From contig CAKZJN010000088.1 in assembly GCA_936943465.1 (NCBI GenBank), positions 1 through 8,219 on the forward strand: DNA of 8,219 bases, read 5' to 3'. The position numbers and the translations under genes are program-made. Position 1 is the first letter of the stretch; each line of letters begins with the position of its first letter. Below, piece by piece: positions 1 through 5,961 of the stretch. Origin of the DNA: an uncultured Rhodoferax sp. GTDB lineage: Bacteria; Pseudomonadota; Gammaproteobacteria; Burkholderiales; Burkholderiaceae_C. The notes under the pieces were generated by a model. The model did not search any database and was not told where the DNA came from. It saw only the letters and a program-made list of their open reading frames with translations.

Positions 1-402
1 CGGCAAACCAGCAAAATCGTGGACGGCAGCACCGGCCAGACCGCACAGGGTCCATTCACCGCTGGCATCGGACAACTGCACTTTGGCACGCATGACAAAC
101 ATGGAAAGGCGCTTCAGTGTCGCCGGCAGCAAGTCCCGGCTGCACACCAGCAGAATCTCGGTGGCACTGCGTTTGAAGCCAATGAAACTGGCCTGCATCC
201 GCCCCTTGGCGGAGCAAAAAGCGGCAAGCCGGGCCTGATCGAGGCCCAACAGGGCAAAGTCCTGCGTCAATTGACCGTGAATGAACTTGGCGGCGTCATC
301 GCCCTGGAGCCGAATCACGCCGAGGTGATTGAGGGGAGCAAGGCCATCGAGCAAAGCACCGGCATCCTTGGCCGGCAGGGGAGATGTCTGAGTTTCATGC
401 AT
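1..402 (-). CDS. ygfZ: YgfZ/GcvT-family folate-binding protein, N-terminal part (C-terminus beyond window)
   Basis: Translating the minus strand from ATG at 402 gives 134 uninterrupted residues running off the left edge. Conserved stretches of the YgfZ/GcvT-like fold are visible: a GDDAAKFIHGQLTQD segment (residues 34-48) and an FCSAKGRMQASF segment (residues 63-74). In the family these are followed by a C-terminal KGCYxGQE-type cysteine motif, which lies outside the window and cannot be checked. Known members bind tetrahydrofolate and help maintain or repair certain Fe-S enzymes, such as the tRNA methylthiotransferase MiaB; the protein is cytosolic. The start at 402 is preceded by GGAG only two bases away, which is close, but no better in-frame start is visible nearby. 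The gene is divergent from mltG, an arrangement I recall as common in Burkholderiales. Family assignment is confident; the exact start is less so. Confidence 0.85.
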   Translation of the reverse strand, partial: MHETQTSPLPAKDAGALLDGLAPLNHLGVIRLQGDDAAKFIHGQLTQDFALLGLDQARLAAFCSAKGRMQASFIGFKRSATEILLVCSRDLLPATLKRLSMFVMRAKVQLSDASGEWTLCGLAGAAVHDFAGLP

Positions 403-410
403 GTCTCCAT

Positions 411-416
411 TATGAT
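411..416 (+). promoter_or_regulatory. Possible -10 element of the mltG operon
   Basis: TATGAT in the 46-base divergent ygfZ/mltG spacer is one mismatch from the sigma-70 -10 consensus. It would place transcription start near 423 and leave a leader of roughly 25 bases before the mltG GTG. No good -35 hexamer is present at 16-18 bases upstream (the best is CTGAGT), so this rests on the -10 match and its position only. Confidence 0.3.
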
Positions 417-448
417 TCGCGCCATGTTTTCCCACCGGATGTAAGGCT

Positions 449-1432
449 GTGCGCATTGTTTTTTCTGTGGTGCTTGCGGCCTTGCTGGCGCTGGGTGTTG
501 GCGGCTATGTCTGGCTGCAGCAGCCCTTGGAAATGGCGACTGAGTCGGTTGATTTATCGATTGAACCGGGAACCAGCCCGCGCGAGCTTGCGCAGCAAGT
601 TCAGCAGGCCGGAGTTGCGGTGCAGCCTTCAATGCTGTACTGGTACTTCCGGTTGTCGGGCCAAGCGCGGCTGATCAAGGCCGGCAGCTACGAGTTGGAA
701 CGCGGCGTTACGCCAACCAGCCTGTTGCGTAAGTTGGTGCGGGGCGAAGAGGCCCTGCGCAGTGTCACGCTGGTCGAAGGCTGGAATTTCCAGCAGTTGC
801 GCGAAGCCCTGAGAAAGGCCGACCAGCTTCGCCCCGATTCGGAGGGGCTCAGCCCTGAACAGGTGATGCAGCAAATTGGTCGCCCTGGTGTGCCTGCGGA
901 AGGGCGCTTTTATCCGGATACCTACACCTATGCGAAGGGTTCGTCGGATTTGGCACTGCTCAAGCGTGCCGCGCGTTCCATGGACAAACATCTGGAGGTC
1001 GCTTGGGCCCAGCGCGCTCCCGGCGTGCCGGTCAAGTCACCGGAGGAAGCCCTGGTGCTCGCCAGCATTGTCGAAAAAGAAACCGGACGCGCCAGCGACC
1101 GTCCGCTGATCGCCTCGGTTTTCAGCAACCGCCTGCGCATTGGCATGCGGCTGCAGACCGATCCAACCGTGATTTATGGACTGGGCGCGCGTTTTGACGG
1201 CAACTTGCGCAAGGCCGACCTGTTGGCCGACACGCCCTGGAACACCTACACCCGCGCCGGCTTGCCGCCTACGCCGATTGCCATGCCGGGCAAAAGCGCC
1301 TTGCAGGCTGCGCTGCATCCAGCGCCCTCTCAGGCGCTGTACTTTGTGGCGCGGGGTGACGGCAGCAGCCACTTCAGCACCACCCTCGACGAGCACAATA
1401 GAGCGGTTAACAAATACCAGCGTGGCCAGTAA
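449..1432 (+). CDS. mltG: Endolytic murein transglycosylase MltG (YceG family)
   Basis: This is a 327-residue inner-membrane lytic transglycosylase that cleaves nascent glycan strands in the periplasm and is thought to set or terminate strand length. Residues 3-23 form one hydrophobic N-terminal membrane anchor, followed by a periplasmic LysM-like region (about 33-100) and the YceG catalytic domain. Family signatures are clear: EGRFYPDTY (151-159), LASIVEKETG (204-213, containing the catalytic Glu, probably E209), SNRLRIGMRLQTDPTVIYG (226-244), and the C-terminal YFVARGDGSSHFSTTLDEHN (298-317). Length is typical of the family. The start is a GTG; AAGG lies only two bases upstream and GGA about nine bases upstream, and an in-frame stop at 413-415 excludes a much longer protein. 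The TAA stop overlaps the tmk ATG by one base, so mltG heads the operon. Confidence 0.95.
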   Translation: MRIVFSVVLAALLALGVGGYVWLQQPLEMATESVDLSIEPGTSPRELAQQVQQAGVAVQPSMLYWYFRLSGQARLIKAGSYELERGVTPTSLLRKLVRGEEALRSVTLVEGWNFQQLREALRKADQLRPDSEGLSPEQVMQQIGRPGVPAEGRFYPDTYTYAKGSSDLALLKRAARSMDKHLEVAWAQRAPGVPVKSPEEALVLASIVEKETGRASDRPLIASVFSNRLRIGMRLQTDPTVIYGLGARFDGNLRKADLLADTPWNTYTRAGLPPTPIAMPGKSALQAALHPAPSQALYFVARGDGSSHFSTTLDEHNRAVNKYQRGQ

Positions 1433-2058
1433 TGAACGGAACTTTTATCAGCTTTGAAGGCATCGATGGCGCTGGAAAATCCACCCACATTGACGCCTTG
1501 GCCCACGCATTCAAGGCGCAAGGCCGCGACGTCACCCTGACGCGCGAACCCGGCGGCACGCCGCTGGCCGAGCGGCTGCGTGCGCTGGTGCTGAATGAAC
1601 CCATGGATGCCATGACCGAAGCGCTGCTGGTGTTTGCAGCGCGGCGCGACCACATTGTTCAGGTGATCCGCCCGGCACTGGAGCGCGGCGACGTGGTGCT
1701 GTGTGACCGCTTCACCGACGCCACTTTTGCCTATCAGGGCGGCGGCCGGGGCTTTGACTGGGGCGTGCTGACGGCGCTGGAACATTGGGTGCAGGGCGGC
1801 GACAGCCTGCTGCAGCCGCACCTGACGATCTGGTTTGACCTCCCCGCCAGTGTGGCGGCGGTGCGCTTGGCCTCGGCCCGCGTGCCCGACAAGTTTGAGG
1901 CGCAACCTGCCGTGTTTTTTGACAAAGTGGCCGCCGCTTACGCGCGGCGCTACGCCGCCGATGTCGAACGGTTTGTCCGCGTCGATGCCAATCAGACCCC
2001 CGACGCAGTTTGGGCCGAAGTGTTGGCCGGCGTGCGGCAAAAGGGCCTTTTGCCGTGA
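1432..2058 (+). CDS. tmk: Thymidylate kinase
   Basis: The product is a 208-residue cytosolic kinase that phosphorylates dTMP to dTDP with ATP, the step shared by the de novo and salvage routes to dTTP. The P-loop GIDGAGKST is at residues 10-18, the REPGG dTMP-binding motif at 38-42, the DRF motif at 92-94 (CDRFTDATFAYQGGGRG, 91-107), and a lid with basic residues around 146-156. A Gly rather than Arg inside the P-loop, with basic residues in the lid, fits the bacterial type II enzyme. Length is normal. The ATG overlaps the last base of the mltG stop (TAATG), implying coupled translation, and the 3' end overlaps the proposed holB start. Nothing in the sequence suggests damage. Confidence 0.97.
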   Translation: MNGTFISFEGIDGAGKSTHIDALAHAFKAQGRDVTLTREPGGTPLAERLRALVLNEPMDAMTEALLVFAARRDHIVQVIRPALERGDVVLCDRFTDATFAYQGGGRGFDWGVLTALEHWVQGGDSLLQPHLTIWFDLPASVAAVRLASARVPDKFEAQPAVFFDKVAAAYARRYAADVERFVRVDANQTPDAVWAEVLAGVRQKGLLP

Positions 2059-3068
2059 GCGAAGCCATGCAGCCCGGTGCCGTTCCCCCTTGGGTCCGGG
2101 TGCAAGCAAAGCAATTGCTGGCGCAGCAGGGCCATGCCTGGTTGCTGCATGGGCCATCGGGTCTGGGCCAATACCGGCTGGCGCTGGAACTGGCGCGGGC
2201 CTGGCTGTGCGAAACGCCTTCGGAATCGGGTGCCTGCGGCCAATGCCCGAGCTGCCACGCGATTGACGTTCGCACCCATGCCGACTTGTGCGTGCTGATG
2301 CCCGAAACCACCTTGCTGGAGTTGGGGTGGCCTTTGAGTGAAAAGGCCCAGGCTGATATTGACGACAAAAAGCGCAAGGCCAGCCGGGAGATTCGGGTGG
2401 ACGCCATGCGCGATGCCATTGAATTTTCCCAGCGCACCAGCGCCCGCGGTCGCGGCAAAGTGGTGTTGGTCTATCCAGCCGAGCAAATGAACGCCATCAC
2501 GGCCAACGCACTGCTCAAGACGTTGGAAGAACCGCCCGGCGACGTGCGTTTTGTACTGGCTACCGAGTCGTCGCACCAGCTTTTGCCCACTATCCGCAGC
2601 CGTTGCCTGGGTCACGCCATGGTATGGCCCGAGCCTGCTGCAGCCTTGTCGTGGCTGGTGGACCAAGGCGTGGATGCAGCCACGGCCAAAGGGCATTGGA
2701 TGGCAGCCGGTGGCCGGCCAGATGACGTGTTACGGCTGCTTTCCAGCGGCCGATCGGCGGAAGACTGGCAACGCTTTCCGGCGGCCATGGCGGCAGGCAA
2801 TGCGTCTGCCGTGCGCGACTGGGCGATTCCCGAATTGGTCGATGCGCTGCAGAAGCTGTGTCACGACGCTCTTTGTATTCAGCAGCAGGCCGAGCCACGC
2901 TTCTTTGCCCTCAAAGCGCCGGCACCGGGAAAAGGGCCCAGCCTGGAATCGCTTTCGAGGTGGTCGGTCGCGTTGAAAAAGCAACGCATCACGATGGAGC
3001 ACCCATTCAACGCGGGTCTGATGCAGGAGGCTCTTGTAGAACAGGCCCAAAGGGCTCTAAACTCCTAG
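2055..3068 (+). CDS. holB: DNA polymerase III subunit delta prime (clamp loader)
   Basis: I read a 337-residue AAA+ clamp-loader subunit that works with delta and tau/gamma to load the beta clamp. A P-loop-like GPSGLGQY (33-40) has Gln at the usual Lys position, matching the known inability of delta prime to hydrolyse ATP. Cysteines at 52, 61, 64 and 67 (CGQCPSC) form the zinc module. NALLKTLEEPP (151-161) and the sensor/arginine-finger segment RSRC (181-184) are typical. I chose GTG at 2055, which gives a four-base GTGA overlap with the tmk stop and has AAGGG about ten bases upstream. ATG at 2067 is a reasonable alternative. An in-frame ATG at 2010 would lie deep inside tmk and add residues with no family resemblance. 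Confidence 0.93.
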   Translation: MSEAMQPGAVPPWVRVQAKQLLAQQGHAWLLHGPSGLGQYRLALELARAWLCETPSESGACGQCPSCHAIDVRTHADLCVLMPETTLLELGWPLSEKAQADIDDKKRKASREIRVDAMRDAIEFSQRTSARGRGKVVLVYPAEQMNAITANALLKTLEEPPGDVRFVLATESSHQLLPTIRSRCLGHAMVWPEPAAALSWLVDQGVDAATAKGHWMAAGGRPDDVLRLLSSGRSAEDWQRFPAAMAAGNASAVRDWAIPELVDALQKLCHDALCIQQQAEPRFFALKAPAPGKGPSLESLSRWSVALKKQRITMEHPFNAGLMQEALVEQAQRALNS

Positions 3069-3085
3069 CCTCTATCCGCGCCCCT

Positions 3086-3445
3086 ATGTCCAACGAGTCT
3101 GCCACCCCCCGCCCGAGTGTTATTCAACTTTCCATCAAGGAAAGGGCTGCGTTGTATGCGGCCTATATCCCGGCATTTACCGATGGCGGCGTGTTTATTC
3201 CGACGACACGAGACTACGCTTTAGGCGACGATGTGTACGTTTTGCTGTCACTTCCCGACGATATGCAGCGTTATCCGGTTGCCGGTAAGGTGGCTTGGGT
3301 AACCCCGGCCCGTGCTGCCGGCGGCCGCACGCAGGGTGTGGGCATTTCATTTCCCAAAGACGAAAAGAGCAGGGCGCTGAAGCTCAAGATTGAAGAAATC
3401 CTGGGTGCGCACATGGCCTCCGAACGACCGACGCAGACCATCTGA
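3086..3445 (+). CDS. pilZ: PilZ-domain protein, type IV pilus biogenesis PilZ
   Basis: This 119-residue protein resembles the founding PilZ of Pseudomonas aeruginosa: KERAALYAAYIPAFTDGGVF (18-37), YALGDDVYVLLSLPDD (43-58), PVAGKVAWVTP (63-73) and GVGISF (84-89). Family knowledge says this subgroup promotes pilus assembly and twitching, through contacts with the PilB ATPase and FimX in xanthomonads, and does not bind cyclic di-GMP. In agreement, the RxxxR and D/NxSxxG signature residues of ligand-binding PilZ domains are absent. It sits 17 bases after holB in the usual holB-pilZ-tatD order. No Shine-Dalgarno is evident before the ATG (the upstream bases are pyrimidine-rich), so expression may depend on coupling with holB. 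The open frame extends upstream within holB but offers no nearby start. Confidence 0.92.
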   Translation: MSNESATPRPSVIQLSIKERAALYAAYIPAFTDGGVFIPTTRDYALGDDVYVLLSLPDDMQRYPVAGKVAWVTPARAAGGRTQGVGISFPKDEKSRALKLKIEEILGAHMASERPTQTI

Positions 3446-4231
3446 GTGTTTACCGATTCCCACTGCCACCTCACATTTCCCGGGCTAGCTGAATCTCTGG
3501 ACTCCATCCGCCAGGCAATGGCCCAGGCCCAGGTCACGCGTGCCCTGTGCATTTGCACCACCCTCGAAGAGTTCCCTCAGGTGCATGCGCTGGCTACCGG
3601 CTATGAAAATTTCTGGGCCAGCGCCGGCGTGCATCCGGATAACGAAGGGGTTCAAGAGCCCACTTTGGATGACCTGATCCGTTTGGGCAGCCTGCCCAAG
3701 GTGGTCGCCATTGGCGAGACCGGACTGGACTATTACCGCTTGAACGGTCGCACGGTGGCCGATATGGAATGGCAGCGCGAACGCTTTCGCGTCCACATCC
3801 GCGCCGCGCGCGCGCTTCAAAAGCCGCTGGTGATTCATACCCGAAGCGCTTCTGACGACACGTTGGCCTTGCTGAGGGACGAAGGAGAGAACGGGTCGAG
3901 CGGTTCTGCTGGCGGTGTTTTTCACTGCTTTACCGAAACCATGGACGTTGCCCGTGCGGCTCTGGACCTGGGTTTCTATATCTCTTTCTCCGGCATCATT
4001 ACGTTCAAGACTGCCCAGGATATACGCGATGTGGCGGCTTTTGTGCCGTTGGACCGAATCTTGATCGAGACCGACAGCCCGTACCTGGCGCCGGTACCGT
4101 ACCGGGGCAAGACCAACAATCCTTCGTATGTGCCCTATGTGGCACAGCAGATTGCCGCCGTGCGCGGCATGACCGTAGAGACTATTGGTGAGGCCAGCAG
4201 CACCAATTTCAGTCGCCTTTTCGGCGTGTGA
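3446..4231 (+). CDS. tatD: TatD-family metal-dependent hydrolase (DNase)
   Basis: The 261-residue product is a TIM-barrel hydrolase of the TatD family. Members show Mg-dependent DNase activity and have been linked to DNA repair and stress tolerance; the YcfH/TatD branch is the usual pilZ neighbour. Metal-site residues are all visible: HxH in DSHCHL (H6, H8), E91 in GETGLDY, H131 in VIHTR, H160 in FHCFTE and D210 in IETDSPYLAP. The loop ENGSSGSAGG (148-157) is Gly/Ser-rich but sits where the family varies. The GTG start directly follows the pilZ TGA, in the same reading frame, with no recognisable Shine-Dalgarno. This start puts DSHCHL at the position typical of the family. Naming as ycfH instead of tatD is possible, since the paralogues are hard to separate from sequence alone. 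Confidence 0.93.
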   Translation: MFTDSHCHLTFPGLAESLDSIRQAMAQAQVTRALCICTTLEEFPQVHALATGYENFWASAGVHPDNEGVQEPTLDDLIRLGSLPKVVAIGETGLDYYRLNGRTVADMEWQRERFRVHIRAARALQKPLVIHTRSASDDTLALLRDEGENGSSGSAGGVFHCFTETMDVARAALDLGFYISFSGIITFKTAQDIRDVAAFVPLDRILIETDSPYLAPVPYRGKTNNPSYVPYVAQQIAAVRGMTVETIGEASSTNFSRLFGV

Positions 4232-4238
4232 ATTTCAT

Positions 4239-4895
4239 ATGTTTTACATAAGATATGCCTTGTATCTTGTTGTTTTAATTGAAAGTTCGCTCGCTTTAGC
4301 CGGTTCCTACGACGACTTTTTTGTCGCATTGCGGCAGGACAACGCGTACGAACTTCGGCGCGTTCTGCAACGGGGTTTTGATCCCAATTCGGTCGGATTA
4401 AATTCCCAGCCTGCGCTTATTCAAGCCCTAAAAGTCGACGCTTTCAAGGTTGCGGAAGTACTGATGGCGCACCCGGAAACCGACATTAACGTGCGTTCCG
4501 ACAAAGGCGAGACGCCTTTGATGCTGGCGGCCATCAAAGGACAAATCGCACTGTGCCGTCAGTTGCTGGCCCGTGAGGCCGACGTGAACAAGCCGGGCTG
4601 GGCGCCGTTGCATTACGCGGCGTCTGCTGGTCATACCGATATCGTGACCTTGTTGTTGGAGCACTTTGCCTATATTGATGCGGAAGCACCCAACGGTTCA
4701 ACGCCGTTGATGATGGCAGCGCGCTATGGCACATCGGATGCGGTCAAGGCGCTGCTTGCGGCGGGTGCGGATCCTGCGTTGCGTAATGCGCAAGGTCTGA
4801 CGGCGTTGGACCTGGCGCGGCGAAACGACAATTCCAATACCGTGGCGCCGTTGCAGGAAGCGCTGGGCCATTCCAAGTCTGAAGGCAACTGGTAG
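4239..4895 (+). CDS. Exported ankyrin-repeat protein
   Basis: The gene encodes 218 residues. The first 21 look like a Sec signal peptide: one Arg, a hydrophobic core (YALYLVVLIESSLALA) and a likely cut after ALA. The mature part is essentially all ankyrin repeats, about five or six of them, near 24-55, 57-87, 89-119, 121-150, 152-182 and 185-210. The clearest are GETPLMLAAIKGQIALCRQL, APLHYAASAGHTDIVTLLL and GSTPLMMAARYGTSDAVKAL. Ankyrin stacks bind other proteins, so a periplasmic partner-binding role is an inference; no catalytic motif is present. The ATG lies eight bases after tatD with a poor Shine-Dalgarno. The signal-peptide codons are AT-rich and unlike the neighbouring genes, whereas the repeats return to GC-rich usage. 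An ankyrin gene after tatD recurs, as I recall, in Burkholderiales. The specific function is unknown. Confidence 0.85.
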   Translation: MFYIRYALYLVVLIESSLALAGSYDDFFVALRQDNAYELRRVLQRGFDPNSVGLNSQPALIQALKVDAFKVAEVLMAHPETDINVRSDKGETPLMLAAIKGQIALCRQLLAREADVNKPGWAPLHYAASAGHTDIVTLLLEHFAYIDAEAPNGSTPLMMAARYGTSDAVKALLAAGADPALRNAQGLTALDLARRNDNSNTVAPLQEALGHSKSEGNW

Positions 4896-4983
4896 AGAGC
4901 ACGTTTCGAGCCTTCTTTTCCTTGGCGCATTACTTTATACGATGTATATTATGTTAATAAACAACGGCAAAGAGAAAAGACCG
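4896..4983. other. AT-rich spacer between convergent genes
   Basis: These 88 bases separate the 3' ends of the ankyrin gene (plus) and the cyclase gene (minus). The spacer is clearly more AT-rich than its surroundings. It contains the interrupted palindrome TATAC-GAT-GTATA at 4936-4948 and a purine-rich run at 4968-4980. Bidirectional termination would be expected here, but I could not find a GC-rich hairpin followed by a T-run on either strand, so no terminator is called. Confidence 0.5.
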
Positions 4984-5901
4984 TCAGATGACTCTGAAAT
5001 GCACCGTGGGAACACTGACATCGGCGAAGGATGCTCCCAGCGCCAAGTCACCCTCACCGTGTAGCACGCATTCTTCACGGCGCAGCAGCACATCACTGCC
5101 ATTGGCACCCGCAAAACGGATCCAGCTTCCGTAACTGCTCAGGTCCACATACACCACACTGCCATTTCGCCAATCCAGCCGGGCATGGGTGCGCGACACG
5201 CGCGGATCGCTCACCATGAACTCCACGCTACGAACGCGCCCAATATGCACCGGCAACTCGAAAGACCGGAAACGACGCGTGCGATCCAACCAAGTCAGCT
5301 CAATCTCACGGCCCAACACGTCATGGCCAGCGGATGCGACGATGTGCTCCAAATCACCTTGCATGGTCAGCAACTCGGAAGCTACTTCCTCACGCCATTC
5401 AATTTGAAAAACCGTGCACAGTTCGGCGCGGCCTCGGATGCTGATCGGACCGAGCATCCGGAATGTGACGCCCTGGCTTTCTGCAACCCGGTTCAGCGAG
5501 GCCGCATCGGTCCAAATCTGGCCAGGACCGCACAGATCACAAAGGCGCGAAGCCACGTTGACGGCATCACCATAGCAATCGGTGCCCACCATCTCCACAT
5601 CGCCGCTGGCAAGACCCACACGCAGCGGCAAGGCTTTGTCCCGGGGCGTGCGGAATGCGTTTTTCTGGTAATTGCGCTGCAGGTCAACCACTGCGCGTAC
5701 TGCCGTGTCACCGTCTGGAAACAAGGCCAAAACGCCATCGCCCAAAGTCTTGATGACCCGGCCGCCGGCGTACTCACATTGCTGAGCAATCCAGGCGGTG
5801 ATGTGGGTAATGGTTTCCGTCGCGACGGCGTTGCCCAACGCCTCGAAGACGGCGGTGCTGCCATGCAAATCTGTAAAAACGACGGTCGCTGGAACACCCA
5901 T
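4984..5901 (-). CDS. Class III adenylate cyclase with C-terminal FHA domain
   Basis: The 305-residue protein has a class III cyclase catalytic domain (about 5-170), a linker, and an FHA domain (about 198-300). All six canonical catalytic positions can be assigned: metal-binding D11 (FTDLHGST) and D55 (KTLGDG), purine-selecting K51 and D108, and transition-state N115 and R119 (GDAVNVASR). The Lys/Asp pair predicts ATP, hence cAMP, rather than GTP. The FHA domain shows HIGR (219-222), SRTHAR (236-241) and DLSSYGSW (253-260), with Tyr where an Asn before Gly is typical. FHA domains bind phosphothreonine peptides, so control by a Ser/Thr kinase is plausible but inferred. There is no signal peptide or membrane segment, so it is probably cytosolic. 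ATG at 5901 has AGGA about ten bases upstream. The gene follows ldcA after 60 bases. Confidence 0.9.
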   Translation of the reverse strand: MGVPATVVFTDLHGSTAVFEALGNAVATETITHITAWIAQQCEYAGGRVIKTLGDGVLALFPDGDTAVRAVVDLQRNYQKNAFRTPRDKALPLRVGLASGDVEMVGTDCYGDAVNVASRLCDLCGPGQIWTDAASLNRVAESQGVTFRMLGPISIRGRAELCTVFQIEWREEVASELLTMQGDLEHIVASAGHDVLGREIELTWLDRTRRFRSFELPVHIGRVRSVEFMVSDPRVSRTHARLDWRNGSVVYVDLSSYGSWIRFAGANGSDVLLRREECVLHGEGDLALGASFADVSVPTVHFRVI

Positions 5902-5905
5902 TCCC

Positions 5906-5930
5906 GATTAATCCTGGTGCTTAATTAAGC
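5906..5930. repeat. Two AT-centred palindromes upstream of the cyclase gene
   Basis: GATTAATC (5906-5913) and GCTTAATTAAGC (5919-5930) are both perfect palindromes centred on TA, with centres 15 bases apart. They lie just upstream of the cyclase start, and the first overlaps its probable Shine-Dalgarno (AGGA on the minus strand, 5912-5915). They could be an operator for a dimeric regulator or the site of transcript structure. The palindromes are seen directly; any function is inferred. I found no convincing -35/-10 pair in the same gap. Confidence 0.4.
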
Positions 5931-5961
5931 TTGGAGTTTAGAGCATAGACGCACATCAAGT

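Noticed and set aside
19..444. Plus-strand frame opposite ygfZ
   Set aside because: The minus strand gives a clear YgfZ protein over the same bases; the plus frame has no recognisable content.
2010..2054. Upstream in-frame ATG that would extend HolB by 15 residues
   Set aside because: It would overlap tmk by 49 bases and adds residues with no resemblance to the family; GTG 2055 or ATG 2067 fits better.
1330..2157. A 275-codon minus-strand frame across mltG/tmk/holB
   Set aside because: It is a shadow of well-supported genes; its translation is rich in Arg, His, Gln and Ala without any motif.
1712..2696. Two long minus-strand frames opposite tmk and holB
   Set aside because: Both are antisense shadows with low-complexity, Arg/Ala/Gln-rich translations and no domain signature.
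3446..4231. Gly/Ser-rich loop in TatD as an inserted linker or domain junction
   Set aside because: It is about ten residues in a position that varies in the family, and all metal ligands on both sides are intact.
4964..4984. Possible hairpin ACGG...CCGT as a terminator for the cyclase gene
   Set aside because: The stem is only four base pairs with a long loop and no proper T-run, and it overlaps the stop codon.
5185..5928. A long open frame of 247 codons on the plus strand opposite the cyclase gene
   Set aside because: It is antisense to a gene with every catalytic motif intact, its translation shows no recognisable domain, and long antisense frames are common in GC-rich coding DNA.
5931..5961. 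TTGATG and TATGCT as a cyclase promoter on the minus strand
   Set aside because: The spacing between the two hexamers is only six bases and no alternative pair has acceptable spacing.
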